Positions 1-8,035 are shown, counted from the stretch's first letter. The stretch: 64,000 nt of DNA from Rhizobium mesosinicum (GCF_019511345.1 NZ_JAEUAK010000011.1:124001-188000), one strand, 5' to 3'. Numbers and translations are program-made. Notes: generated by a model not told the origin, from the sequence alone.

Positions 1-351
1 CAATTTTTTGCCGCACTCATCACAGCGGTCGCGATGTCGTCTTTGGTCCGGGCTGATGGCGGTGCATGGAACAGAGAAACTTTCGAATACTACGCTTCTA
101 TCATTCGTAAACAGCCGGCGACCCATTCACGAATTATCCAAGCATGTACTGAGAATGGGTTGGCAGCGATGACCGACCGAGTACGGACAGAGGTCGAACG
201 GAATAGCAAAATGCCTCCAGAGAAGGCAACTGCCGAGGTGTGCCGTCGCATGATCAAGGGAATTGCGTCCGGTGCTGTGAAATATGAGGCCTATCGAGCG
301 TGGGCAGATGCGCCTGATGACAAGAGGGTAGCCTTTCCCGACTACACGTAA
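1..351 (+). CDS. Secreted hypothetical protein, 5' end outside window
   Basis: The frame ending in the TAA at 349-351 is open back to base 1, so the gene probably begins before the window. An ATG exists at 34, but the residues read upstream of and across it form a hydrophobic stretch (FFAALITAVAMSSLVRA) followed by DGG, which looks like the end of a cleaved signal peptide. Starting at 34 would destroy it. The mature part is about 95 residues, hydrophilic, with no family I recognise. The true start and full length cannot be judged here. Function unknown; export is an inference. Confidence 0.6.
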   Translation, partial: QFFAALITAVAMSSLVRADGGAWNRETFEYYASIIRKQPATHSRIIQACTENGLAAMTDRVRTEVERNSKMPPEKATAEVCRRMIKGIASGAVKYEAYRAWADAPDDKRVAFPDYT

Positions 352-577
352 GGTTCGCTTCGGGCCGAAAGCGGATCCGCTCCCGAACCGTGAGGAGCAA
401 GGGATACTCTGCCCTGCTCGGTTACCTCGTTCATTCCCAGGACCTGCAATTTCGGGTAGCCGTCCATGAGCCGCTCCCCTGATATCTGACAACACCTCTG
501 CATGGCTTGGTTGAGGTGGTGGCAGACGAACGAGCGACGTGAGGCCCAAAGCCGTTCTAAGATCAGGGCTTTCGCAA

Positions 578-1045
578 TCAGCGATCCTGGAATGAGCGAT
601 CCCTGGCTTCAATACGAAACTGCCGCGGCCCCAGAGTTCGGCCGTCCCGGGCGGCAAGCTGAAGCTTCTGCAAGGGCTGCGCGTTCAGGCTGTCCACGAC
701 TGCGTAATCGAGTTCCCCTGGGGCAAAGCAATGCTCCTCCCCCCACTGCCAGAGAGCGACGAGAACCACGCTCAGCTCATAGCCTTTCGGCGTCAGAACA
801 TAGAGATGGCTGAGCGCGGAGTCGGGGTCGGGCTCCACCGTAAAGATGCCCTCCTCCACAAGCTTTCGCAGGCGAACCGACAAGATGTTCTTTGCGAGCC
901 CGAGGCTCTTCTGGAACTCGGAAAATCGCCGACGCCCCTTGAAAGCCTCCCTGACGATGAGGAGCGACCACCAATCGCCGACGGCCTGGAGGGAACGCGC
1001 GATCCCGCATTGAGCGTCCCCCATGTCAGTGCGTTTACCCTTCAC
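578..1045 (-). CDS. HxlR-family transcriptional regulator
   Basis: This 155-residue protein fits the HxlR family of small dimeric winged-helix regulators. After an N-terminal Cys (C13) come the typical WSLLIVREAFKGRRRF segment, then a helix-turn-helix (GLAKNILSVRLRKLVEEG, about residues 48-66) and a wing ending in the LTPKGYEL motif. The length is longer than the usual 110-130 residues because of a C-terminal extension after about residue 115. It is divergent from the gene at 1157, and the intergenic region holds two near-identical palindromes, so it probably regulates itself and that neighbour. The effector is unknown. Confidence 0.88.
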   Translation of the reverse strand: MKGKRTDMGDAQCGIARSLQAVGDWWSLLIVREAFKGRRRFSEFQKSLGLAKNILSVRLRKLVEEGIFTVEPDPDSALSHLYVLTPKGYELSVVLVALWQWGEEHCFAPGELDYAVVDSLNAQPLQKLQLAARDGRTLGPRQFRIEARDRSFQDR

Positions 1046-1069
1046 CTACTCCGCCTTTCATCCAAATAA

Positions 1070-1126
1070 TGGTTGCAAAGTTAAACCATTTTGAGGTAGA
1101 TGTCGATAGGTTTCAAAGTTAAACCT
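1070..1126. promoter_or_regulatory. Two palindromic operator-like sites, probable HxlR target
   Basis: Two 19-base palindromes lie 38 bases apart, start to start: TGGTTGCAAAGTTAAACCA at 1070-1088 and AGGTTTCAAAGTTAAACCT at 1108-1126. They share the core CAAAGTTAAACC and have GGTT(T)/(A)AACC arms. They sit between the divergent HxlR gene (start 1045) and the gene at 1157. That the HxlR protein binds here is inferred from symmetry, copy number and position. Confidence 0.6.
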
Positions 1127-1156
1127 TTTGCTCACCATGAACCGGAGGGTCTTGAA

Positions 1157-1903
1157 GTGACTGACCTATTGGATTTCGCAATCGAGGCGCACGGCGGCTG
1201 GCGGCGCTGGCAGCAGATCGAGCAATTGCATGCGCATATCAAAGTCGGCGGCGCGGTCTGGCATGTGAAGGGCTGGCCGGATGTCTATGCCGACATCCAC
1301 ACGTCGGTCTCCACCCGTCGTCCGCACACCGAATTCAGCCCTTTCCTGGAGGAAGGACAGCACTGCGTCTGGGAGCCGGAGCGAACGGCTGTGGTCGCAG
1401 ACAGCGGCGAAATCATCGAGCAACGCGCAGCACCGCGCTCCTTCTTCGAAGGACACACGATCCCCACACCGTGGGACAGGCAGCACCTGATCTATTTCAC
1501 CGGCTACGCCATGTGGACCTATCTGACGACGCCGTTCCTCTTCAGGCTTCCAGGTTTCGAAAGCGAAGAGATCGAGCCGTGGCAGGAAGAAGACGAAATC
1601 TGGCGCAGGCTGCGGGTGAAGTTCCCCTCGACCGTCCCCAGCCATTCCACGGTACAGACGTTCTACTTCGATGCGGACGGCCTCCTGCGGCGCCATGACT
1701 ATAGCGTCGACATCATGGGCGGCACGAGAAGCGCCAACTATGCAAGCGACCACAGGAGCGTCGACGGTCTGACGATCCCGACGAAGCGCAGGGTTTATGC
1801 AACCGACGCGGACAACCGGCCCATCCTCGATCGGGTCGCCGTCTCGATCGATCTGCTCGAAATCGGCATCGAACCGCGGCCCGCTGCACCGGCAAGCGTC
1901 TGA
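1157..1903 (+). CDS. Conserved hypothetical protein divergent from HxlR
   Basis: I chose the GTG at 1157 because a strong ribosome binding site (ACCGGAGGG, 1141-1149) precedes it. The longer ATG frame from 1100 would put the operator palindrome at 1108-1126 inside the gene. The product is about 248 residues, starting VTDLLDFAIEAHGGWRRW, soluble, rich in Trp and aromatic residues, with no signal peptide. Its fold suggestion is a lipocalin-like beta protein (repeated strands ending in a FYFDADGLLRRHDY hairpin), but this is a guess from pattern only. Similar hypothetical proteins occur beside regulators in soil bacteria. It is probably the regulated partner of the HxlR gene. Function unknown. 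Confidence 0.75.
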   Translation: MTDLLDFAIEAHGGWRRWQQIEQLHAHIKVGGAVWHVKGWPDVYADIHTSVSTRRPHTEFSPFLEEGQHCVWEPERTAVVADSGEIIEQRAAPRSFFEGHTIPTPWDRQHLIYFTGYAMWTYLTTPFLFRLPGFESEEIEPWQEEDEIWRRLRVKFPSTVPSHSTVQTFYFDADGLLRRHDYSVDIMGGTRSANYASDHRSVDGLTIPTKRRVYATDADNRPILDRVAVSIDLLEIGIEPRPAAPASV

Positions 1904-1911
1904 TCAGACGC

Positions 1912-2397
1912 TCAGCCGTCACGCCCCCTCGCCACCCATGCGGCGGTGTCGTGATCGGGATGCTGGTTGCTGCTCTTCTTGATCGCAGCCGCCCAGTCGG
2001 CGCCGTTGTTTTCAGTGGCGCCGGTATTTTCAATGCCCGTGATCGTATCGAACCACGCCACCATGTTCTCGGTGCAGGTATTGGCATGCGGCGGGAAAAG
2101 GTTGGGATTGTCGAGCGAACCGATCATCAGATTGGTGCGGCCGTTTTCGAGATGGTGGAAAAACAAGGGCGTCCCGCAATTGGCGCAGAAGCCGCGCTCG
2201 ACAAGCTCCGAGCTCTTCCAGACATCAGGCTTGCCGCGTGTCCAGGTAAGCGCATCATCGGGCGCGGCGACGAGCGCCGCAAAGATGTTGCCCGAGGCTT
2301 TCTGGCACATGCGGCAATGGCAGAGATGCGAATTGTCGAGCATGGCGGTTGCGCGGTAGCGCACCGCACCGCACTGGCAGCCGCCGCTTACTTCCAT
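1912..2397 (-). CDS. GFA (glutathione-dependent formaldehyde-activating enzyme)/CENP-V family protein
   Basis: A 161-residue protein starting MEVSGGCQCGAVRY. It carries the GFA zinc-binding pattern: CQCG near residue 7, CHCRMCQKASG near 26, and CANCGTPLFF near 71, so both the structural and the catalytic zinc sites appear intact. Members include glutathione-dependent S-hydroxymethyl transferases, but most are uncharacterised, so the substrate is not predictable. I rejected an upstream extension to 2781, which is Arg/His/Pro-rich low-quality sequence. The gene converges on the one ending at 1903 with only 8 bases between the stops. An HxlR gene lies upstream on the same strand. Confidence 0.85.
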   Translation of the reverse strand: MEVSGGCQCGAVRYRATAMLDNSHLCHCRMCQKASGNIFAALVAAPDDALTWTRGKPDVWKSSELVERGFCANCGTPLFFHHLENGRTNLMIGSLDNPNLFPPHANTCTENMVAWFDTITGIENTGATENNGADWAAAIKKSSNQHPDHDTAAWVARGRDG

Positions 2398-2653
2398 CTC
2401 GATGCGTTTCAATTTTTCCTTCTCCCTCAAGCGGCGGTTCTGAGGTTTCTCTTTTAGGTTCACGTCTTTTGATCGTCCAGCAGAAGAATGGACCGGCCAC
2501 ACCGCTCGATGTCGTGCTTCTGCTGGCAGATCAGCCGGCTTGCGGGTCCGGTGCGGAAGGTGATGGAGATGGCGAGGCGGTCGCTGGTGTGACGGTAACG
2601 TACGGGTATGAACAGCGTCTGCTCTGCCGCTGGAAGGTGTCATAGCCAGATTG

Positions 2654-3046
2654 TCAGCGGCGATTTCCCGTGTTGTCATAGCGCAGCGTGGCCGCCTCGA
2701 CCTTGTCGCCGTTGGCGGCTGCCCATGCACACAGTGCTTCAAACGGCTGCCGCAGCGAATGGCCGAGTGGAGTAATTGCATATTCCACGCCGATCGGCTG
2801 CGTCGGGAGTACCGTTCTCGTCACTAGGCCGTTCCGCTCGAGCCTCTTCAAAGCGTCGGCCAGAGCCTTGTGCGTGATCCCATCGAGACGCCGCTTGATC
2901 TCGTTGAAGCGCGAGGGTTTGGGGCAGATCACTGTCAGGATCAGGATCGTCCATTTGTCAGCGATCTTGTCGAGCACCGGGCGAACCCGTGCCATGTCGT
3001 CAAAGGCGCACTGAGAAAGTGCTTCCAGGTCGGTATACTCGTTCAT
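2654..3046 (-). CDS. HxlR-family transcriptional regulator
   Basis: This 130-residue protein has canonical HxlR length and order: a Cys near the N-terminus (C13), DKIADKWTILILTVI, a recognition region around residues 45-70 (FNEIKRRLDGITHKALADAL), and the wing with EYAITPLGHSLRQPFEAL. It is divergent from the SDR gene at 3128, with an 81-base intergenic region containing a perfect palindrome. The most likely target is therefore the SDR gene and itself. Redox or aldehyde sensing through Cys13 is known for some relatives but is not shown here. Confidence 0.92.
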   Translation of the reverse strand: MNEYTDLEALSQCAFDDMARVRPVLDKIADKWTILILTVICPKPSRFNEIKRRLDGITHKALADALKRLERNGLVTRTVLPTQPIGVEYAITPLGHSLRQPFEALCAWAAANGDKVEAATLRYDNTGNRR

Positions 3047-3079
3047 ATCTAGGCTACTTCAGGTGCGTAATTGATACCA

Positions 3080-3096
3080 GATATAGGACGTATATC
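3080..3096. promoter_or_regulatory. Palindrome in HxlR/SDR intergenic region
   Basis: GATATA-GGACG-TATATC is a perfect inverted repeat with 6-base arms and a 5-base spacer, midway between the divergent starts at 3046 and 3128. It is the best candidate operator for the adjacent HxlR regulator. The assignment is by position and symmetry only. Confidence 0.5.
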
Positions 3097-3127
3097 ATGA
3101 CGAGACCATCAATTGAAAGGATTCACG

Positions 3128-3859
3128 ATGGCTCGAATGAGTAACAAGGTTGCCCTGATCGTCGGGGGCGCCAAGGGTATCGGCTTGGCGATTGCAGAGC
3201 GGCTTTCTGCCGAAGGGGCGAAGGTCTTCATTACCAGTCGCAGACGTGAAGATGCCGAGAAGGCGGCCAAGGGTATCGGCCATGACGCGGTCGGCATTGC
3301 CGCCGATGCGAGTGTCCCCGAAGATATGGTGGAGGCTGTCGAAAAAGTGCGCAGAGCATTCGGCCGCATTGACGCGCTCGTATTGAATGCAGGCCTCTCC
3401 GAACCCGCGCAAATCGCCGACATAACGCCTGAACACTTCGACCGCCATTTCGGCGTCAACGTCCGCGGGATGGTTTTCGGCCTGCAGGCGGCTCTCCCCG
3501 CGATGACGGGAGGCGGATCCGTCGTCCTCGTCGGATCGATCGCCGATAGCGGGGGCTACGCTTCGTACGGAACCTATGCCGCCACCAAAGCAGCCGTCCG
3601 TTCCTATGCCCGAACCTGGACGGCAGAGCTCGCACCCAAGGGTATACGCGTCAACGTTGTTGCGCCCGGCCCAACGGATACGGAAATGATGGCTGCGGTT
3701 CCGGAAGACATGCGTGCAACGCTTGTCGCTCCGATCCCGATGGGGCGAATGGCGCGGCCTTCGGAAGTAGCTGCGGCCGCCTTGTTCTTGCTGAGCGACG
3801 AGGCGAGCTACATCGCCGGTGCCGAACTGTGCGTCGACGGCGGCTTGCGGCAGGTCTAA
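3128..3859 (+). CDS. Short-chain dehydrogenase/reductase (SDR)
   Basis: The start at 3128 (MARMSNK) has GAAAGGA just upstream and is preferred to the one at 3113. The 243-residue product is a classical SDR. It has the NAD(P) glycine motif GGAKGIG near residue 13, the NAG motif (LNAGLS) near residue 85, a catalytic Ser (VGSIADSGG), YxxxK (YAATK, with preceding YGTY), and a C-terminal GAELCVDGG typical of 3-oxoacyl-ACP-reductase-like members. Arg residues after the glycine motif (TSRRRED) suggest NADP(H). Substrate unknown. It is divergent from an HxlR regulator, a common arrangement for detoxifying reductases. Confidence 0.93.
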   Translation: MARMSNKVALIVGGAKGIGLAIAERLSAEGAKVFITSRRREDAEKAAKGIGHDAVGIAADASVPEDMVEAVEKVRRAFGRIDALVLNAGLSEPAQIADITPEHFDRHFGVNVRGMVFGLQAALPAMTGGGSVVLVGSIADSGGYASYGTYAATKAAVRSYARTWTAELAPKGIRVNVVAPGPTDTEMMAAVPEDMRATLVAPIPMGRMARPSEVAAAALFLLSDEASYIAGAELCVDGGLRQV

Positions 3860-3873
3860 GATCCCGTCGAAAC

Positions 3874-3905
3874 GCTGTACCCGACCTGATCGGGTCGGGT
3901 ACAGC
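3874..3905. terminator. Bidirectional hairpin terminator
   Basis: A perfect 13-base-pair stem (GCTGTACCCGACC at 3874-3886 against 3893-3905) with a 6-base loop is followed by AAAAAG on the plus strand. It lies between the converging SDR gene (stop 3859) and the DUF4142 gene (stop 3932) and should terminate either transcript. The T-run is better placed for the minus-strand transcript. Confidence 0.7.
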
Positions 3906-3931
3906 AAAAAGCGCTCGATGACAGACCGCTT

Positions 3932-4459
3932 CTATTTGTTCAAATCCTTCGCCATTTGCAGGTGATGCTCCAGCGCCGGGCGCGTCTTGGCGGCCCAGGC
4001 CTTCAGGTCGGCATTCTCGCCTTCCTCGCCGTAGCGCTTGAAGAGATCGACAGCATCCTCGTGGGCCTCTTCCTGGTCGGAATGATATTGCTTGGTGAAA
4101 TCCTCGCCCTGCAGGCCCTTAAGCTTGTCGAGCATGGATTGCTGCCCCGATGTCATAGCCTGCGGGATCGTCGCCTTCACCTTGCCGCCGGAAACCAGCG
4201 CCTTCAATTCCTGCGTCGTCTTCTGGTGATCCTTGACCATCTGTTCTGCGAAAGCCTTGGTCGGTGCATCGGCGCGCTCGACCGCAAGCTTGCTGGATTC
4301 GATCTCGAACATGTCTGATGTCGCAGCTTCCGCCACGAAATCCTCCGTCTTCGGCGCAACGCCGAGGGCGGAATTGACACCGGTTTTTTCTGCCGCCGAC
4401 TGAGCGAGCACGGGGGACGCGATCAGCATGGCAAGTCCGGCGATGAGGAAAGGCTTCAT
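3932..4459 (-). CDS. DUF4142 family secreted protein
   Basis: The start at 4459 (MKPFLIAGLAML) has AGGAGA upstream. The 175-residue product has a Sec signal peptide (about residues 1-20, cleaved after VLAQ or nearby). It is followed by a four-helix ferritin-like DUF4142 domain: FVAEAATSDMFEIESSKLA, a VKDHQKTTQELKAL segment with conserved His, YHSDQEEAHEDAVDLF, and a C-terminal ARPALEHHLQMAK-like helix. DUF4142 proteins are periplasmic, often stress-induced, and of unclear function. The gene stands alone. Confidence 0.88.
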   Translation of the reverse strand: MKPFLIAGLAMLIASPVLAQSAAEKTGVNSALGVAPKTEDFVAEAATSDMFEIESSKLAVERADAPTKAFAEQMVKDHQKTTQELKALVSGGKVKATIPQAMTSGQQSMLDKLKGLQGEDFTKQYHSDQEEAHEDAVDLFKRYGEEGENADLKAWAAKTRPALEHHLQMAKDLNK

Positions 4460-4627
4460 GATTGTTCTCCTGATTGGGGCGTCATCAGGCAACAATTCAG
4501 GCGGGTAAAAGTTCCTCTAGCCCGTCATAGAACTTCGAAGACATCGTAGTCGACCCCACCTGCACGCCGGCGCCTTGCGCAACCGCGACAATCTGGTTGA
4601 GCCACGCGCATTGACGGCAAGGCCGCT

Positions 4628-5041
4628 TTAATGCGTCAGCGATCCCTCATGCTCGCGCTCGGCCGCCGGCACGACGATGCCGGAATAGAGGATGGGGGAT
4701 CCGCTCTGATCGCGAAAGGCGCGACCGAAGGCGGCGACCATCCGGTATTGCCCGTCCCTGCCCTGCACACGATAGGTATTCTGCTGTGCGATATCGGCAA
4801 CGAGCACTTCGGAGATCTTCTTTGCCAGTTGCGGCCGGTCATCGGGGTGGACACGCGCAAGATAATCTGCCAGCGGCAGGCCGCGCACCGTGGCGGCAGC
4901 GTCGAGGCCGAAAAGTTCGGCGAGCGCGCTGTCGGCGAAGACGAGGTTCCTGACGATATCCCAGGTATAGATCCCCGCATCGCAGGCTGCTTCCTCGAAT
5001 ATCTCGAACGAATGAACGGATTGCCCAGTCATTGCCTGCAT
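4628..5041 (-). CDS. Single PAS-domain protein
   Basis: I place the start at 5041 (MQAMTGQSVHSFE). A longer frame reaches 5323 but its extra residues look non-coding. The 137-residue protein is essentially one PAS_3-type domain: an entry helix, DAGIYTWDIVRNLVFADSALAEL, the HPDDR motif near residue 73, and a terminal GSPILYSGIVV strand. It has no kinase, HTH or other output domain, so it is probably a stand-alone sensor or adaptor. Residues 18 on (EIFEEAACDAG) match the usual start of rhizobial PAS sensors, so it could be a fragment of a lost histidine kinase. It is divergent from the pentapeptide-repeat gene. Confidence 0.75.
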   Translation of the reverse strand: MQAMTGQSVHSFEIFEEAACDAGIYTWDIVRNLVFADSALAELFGLDAAATVRGLPLADYLARVHPDDRPQLAKKISEVLVADIAQQNTYRVQGRDGQYRMVAAFGRAFRDQSGSPILYSGIVVPAAEREHEGSLTH

Positions 5042-5300
5042 GTTCCCGCTATTATTATAGTAGAAACTAAAGATTTGGCGGATAACTTCAAGGCAGCATT
5101 GACCGCAATGCTGCGAGGCCGCCAGCGCATTCAGACCGCGACGTTGAGATGATGCCGTGTTTTCGCGCCCGACCTTTGTGACTTGCGACGAATGGCACGG
5201 CCAGAATTGGCGCAGGTTCGCTTCTGTTTCAGAATCGGCGATCGTAAATGATGACGCAATCTGGCATTCTGGGTCACGATCATTGACCGGAGGGTACGAC

Positions 5301-5681
5301 ATGAGCGATCCCCAAGAACACAACCCGTTTGATGGCCCTCAGATGCAGGGAGCGCATTACCAGCGCGCCGATATGTCAGGCGCTAATTTCGATGGCGTAA
5401 ACCTGGCGGACGCACGGTTTTACGCTGTTTTGACCAAGGCAAGATTCACCGACACCAATTTAAGCGAAGCGGTTTTTGACGATATCACCCTTGCGGACGC
5501 GCGCTTTAATAACGTCAATCTGTCTGGAGCCGCCATCACGAATGCAAACCTGTCGCGACTGACCATAAGCGGCGTCACGTTGGCAGATTCAGACATCAAA
5601 GATGCCGATTTGACTGGGATGCGGATCAACGGCGTTCTCGTAACCGATCTATTCATGGCCTATGAACAGGCGAAGGCCTGA
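5301..5681 (+). CDS. Pentapeptide-repeat protein
   Basis: The start at 5301 (MSDPQEHNPF) is preceded by CCGGAGGG. Of 126 residues, roughly 24-115 are tandem pentapeptide repeats with the A(D/N)LxX pattern (MSGANFDGVNLADARFYAVL and onward), giving about 18 coils of a right-handed quadrilateral beta-helix. Short rhizobial relatives have no assigned biochemical role. Some pentapeptide proteins mimic DNA and protect gyrase, but nothing here supports that specifically. No signal peptide. It probably shares an intergenic promoter region with the divergent PAS gene. Confidence 0.85.
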   Translation: MSDPQEHNPFDGPQMQGAHYQRADMSGANFDGVNLADARFYAVLTKARFTDTNLSEAVFDDITLADARFNNVNLSGAAITNANLSRLTISGVTLADSDIKDADLTGMRINGVLVTDLFMAYEQAKA

Positions 5682-5723
5682 AAGCCATACTCCCGAGTTA
5701 ATGCATGAAGTCGCAAATATCCT

Positions 5724-5778
5724 GCAGACCGTCTGAAAACCCATCAGGACCCGCACTGAGGGTTTTGGGACGGTCTGC
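5724..5778. terminator. Long hairpin between converging genes
   Basis: The left arm (5724-5742) and right arm (5760-5778) form a 10-bp perfect stem (GCAGACCGTC/GACGGTCTGC), two poorly paired positions, then a 7-bp stem (AAAACCC/GGGTTTT), around a 17-base loop. It lies between the pentapeptide gene (stop 5681) and the GST gene (stop 5836). It can serve as a bidirectional terminator, although no T-run follows directly. It could instead be a palindromic repeat unit. Confidence 0.5.
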
Positions 5779-5835
5779 CTGAGTTTCGCGACAGATCGGC
5801 AAAGCCAGGGAACGTGCGCGGTCAGTTTACCTCGC

Positions 5836-6420
5836 TCAGCCCAACCCTTCCTCGGCAAGGGCCTGCGTCACTGATGGCAGCGTTCGCATATGCGCGAGGA
5901 ACCTGCCGAGCGCATCCGGCAATTCGACGCCGCTCTTCGGCGCAACCATCAACACCCAGAACAGGTAGCAGTCGGCAATCGTCATCTCGTCGCTGACAAG
6001 GAATGTCTTGCCGCCCATCTGCTCGGCAAGAATTGCGAAGGCCTGCGCGAGTTTTTCGCGTGCTCGCTCCTTCTTGAGCTCGGAGAAATCCCTGAAGAAA
6101 GGCTGGTACCTTGAATGAATCTCGGAGGACATGAAGGCGAGCGCCTCGAGCGCGCGCCAACGCACGATGCCGTCCTTTGGCAGGAGCTTGCCGCTCTTCT
6201 CGGCGATATAGGCGAGGATCACCTGGTTCTCCGTCAGGACCGTTCCGTCCTCGAGTTCAAGCGTCGGAATATAGCCCTTGGGATTGATCGACAGGAAATC
6301 GCGGCCATCCTCCGTCGTCTTGTCATGCCTGATGCTGATCAGCCGGTAGGAAAGCCCGGCCTCGATGAGCGCGATATGATCGGCCACGCTGCAGGCGCCG
6401 GGATAGTAGAAGAGGTTCAT
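5836..6420 (-). CDS. Glutathione S-transferase family protein
   Basis: The start at 6420 (MNLFYYPGACSVADH) follows AGGAGA. At 194 residues it has the thioredoxin-like GST N-terminal domain with the bacterial beta-class type YYPGACS motif (Cys10/Ser11 as the likely glutathione contact). It also has the PTLELEDGTVLTENQVIL segment containing the cis-Pro and the E-(N/S)-x-x-I glutathione-binding motif, and an all-helical C-terminal domain with the ADCYLF segment after MTIADCY. The substrate is unknown. It is divergent from an HxlR regulator at 6544, its likely controller. Confidence 0.92.
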   Translation of the reverse strand: MNLFYYPGACSVADHIALIEAGLSYRLISIRHDKTTEDGRDFLSINPKGYIPTLELEDGTVLTENQVILAYIAEKSGKLLPKDGIVRWRALEALAFMSSEIHSRYQPFFRDFSELKKERAREKLAQAFAILAEQMGGKTFLVSDEMTIADCYLFWVLMVAPKSGVELPDALGRFLAHMRTLPSVTQALAEEGLG

Positions 6421-6543
6421 GGTGGTCTCCTGGTGGCGACCCATCCCGCATTTCGTCTGCGGGAGAAGGTCTGGAACGTTGACCACAGCCATTTATGAGA
6501 CCTAAAATTGTCCGTCAAAAGCATATCTTTGGGAGCAGGTCAG

Positions 6544-6912
6544 ATGGATGTGACTGCGAGACCCGCAGCGGCCGACTGCAGGGCTGTCAGCGAGATCCTG
6601 AGCCGGGTCGGCGACAAGTGGACGATCCAGGTGGTCGTCGCCCTTCGGCTGGGGGCGCTGCGCTTCAACGGGCTCAAACGGCAGGTCGGCGGCATTTCGC
6701 AGCAGATGCTGACGCGGACGCTGAAGACGCTGGAGCGCGACGGCATGATCGAAAGAACCGTTCACCCCAGCACCCCGCCGCAGGTCGAGTACAGGCTGAC
6801 CCCGCTCGGCCATTCCCTGTCGGAAACCGTGCGCCAGCTGGCCGACTGGGCGGCAGCGCATACGGAAAACATCTGGGAAAACCGCCTGCGCTACGACACC
6901 GATCACCCATGA
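6544..6912 (+). CDS. HxlR-family transcriptional regulator
   Basis: I prefer ATG 6544 (MDVTARPAAADCRAV), with GGGAGCAGGT upstream, to the TTG at 6508. The 122-residue protein has the family core: DCRAVSEILSRVGDKWTIQVVVAL, the helix-turn-helix LKRQVGGISQQMLTRTLKTL, and a wing ending in EYRLTPLGHSLSE. Cys12 is in the family's conserved position. It is divergent from the GST gene across a 123-base region. It is the third HxlR gene within 6.4 kb, and none of the three is closely similar to another. Confidence 0.92.
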   Translation: MDVTARPAAADCRAVSEILSRVGDKWTIQVVVALRLGALRFNGLKRQVGGISQQMLTRTLKTLERDGMIERTVHPSTPPQVEYRLTPLGHSLSETVRQLADWAAAHTENIWENRLRYDTDHP

Positions 6913-7009
6913 CACGATCCGCGCCGTCCGGTGGCTAAAAGCGCAAGATCGGTCGAGCGCGTCACGCCTGCCCGCGCTTAGTTGGTGCTGCCACGGAGAA
7001 CACGCAACG

Positions 7010-7894
7010 ATGAAGGCAGCGCTTCGAAACTACCATGCCCGGATGCAGCGGGTGCTGGATTACATAGACCGGCATCTGGACGACGATCTGGACCTGGACG
7101 CTTTAAGCGCCATCGCAGCCTTCTCGAAATTCCACTTTCACCGGCAGTTCTCGGCGACCTTCGGCCTGTCGGTGCATCGCTACGTCCAGCTCGCCCGTCT
7201 GAAGCGCGCGTCGCACCGGCTGGCTGCAAACGCCGGCGAGAGCGTCACCGACATAGCGATGGACGCCGGGTACGGTGCGCCCGATGCCTTCGCCCGCGCC
7301 TTTCGGCAACGGTTCGGGCAATCGCCTTCGTCGTTCCGGAAATCGCCCGACTGGGCTCCGTGGCTTGCGGCCTTCGGGCCTCTTGAAAACGCAAGGAGCA
7401 AGCTGATGCAGATAATCTACGAAGAAGACGACGTGACGATCCGCGATGTGCCTGAAACGCCCGTTGCGATCCTGGAGCATCGGGGCGACCGGGCAAACCT
7501 CGGCGCCAGCATCGAGCGCTTCATCGCCTGGCGCAAGGCCGCCGGCCTGTCACCCGAGACGAGCCCGACCTTCAATATCTTCCGTTCTCCGAGGATGCCT
7601 GCAAACCCCGCCGATTACAGCATGGATCTGTGCGTCGGGACAGACAGGGCGATCGATGCCGATGACAAGGTGATGAAATCAGGCATGATACCGGGCGGGC
7701 GCTGCGCGGTCATCCGCGTTGTCAATGATACCCACAATCTGGAGCCCGCCGCCCTCTACCTCTATCGCGACTGGCTGCCGGCGAGCGGCGAGGAAGCGCG
7801 CGATTTCCCGATCTATTGCCAGCGGCATTTTTCCTTCTTCCCCGACGGGCCGATCCATGAGGTCGTCGTGGAACTGTTCCTGCCGCTGAAATAG
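7010..7894 (+). CDS. AraC-family regulator with GyrI-like effector domain
   Basis: In this 294-residue protein, residues 8-108 form an AraC/XylS DNA-binding domain with two helix-turn-helix units (LDALSAIAAFSKFHFHRQF and SVTDIAMDAGYGAPDAFARAF, followed by the FGQSPSSFRK signature). Residues 128-294 form a GyrI-like/SOUL-type ligand-binding domain (VTIRDVPETPVAILEHRG ... DFPIYCQRH ... VVVELFLPLK). The architecture matches the Rob/MarA-related class in which small molecules bind the C-terminal domain. There is no obvious adjacent target, and the next gene downstream is DUF6494. Confidence 0.93.
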   Translation: MKAALRNYHARMQRVLDYIDRHLDDDLDLDALSAIAAFSKFHFHRQFSATFGLSVHRYVQLARLKRASHRLAANAGESVTDIAMDAGYGAPDAFARAFRQRFGQSPSSFRKSPDWAPWLAAFGPLENARSKLMQIIYEEDDVTIRDVPETPVAILEHRGDRANLGASIERFIAWRKAAGLSPETSPTFNIFRSPRMPANPADYSMDLCVGTDRAIDADDKVMKSGMIPGGRCAVIRVVNDTHNLEPAALYLYRDWLPASGEEARDFPIYCQRHFSFFPDGPIHEVVVELFLPLK

Positions 7895-8035
7895 CGCGCT
7901 GCGACGGCGGCCCGCCCTTCCGATACCTGCGACGGACGGGCCGGCTCGCGCGATTATCGCCACCGCGCCTCGCATCCGGCTTTCCCGGCCGCCCGCCTTC
8001 CCTTACAATCCCTTCCGGATAAAGAGGAGTCCACC

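Noticed and set aside
2398..2653. A minus-strand frame (FIPVRYRHTSDRLAISITF...) in the GFA/HxlR interval
   Set aside because: It reads somewhat like protein over about 55 codons, but has an upstream stop and no start codon, and no family match came to mind. A gene remnant is possible; I do not report it as a gene.
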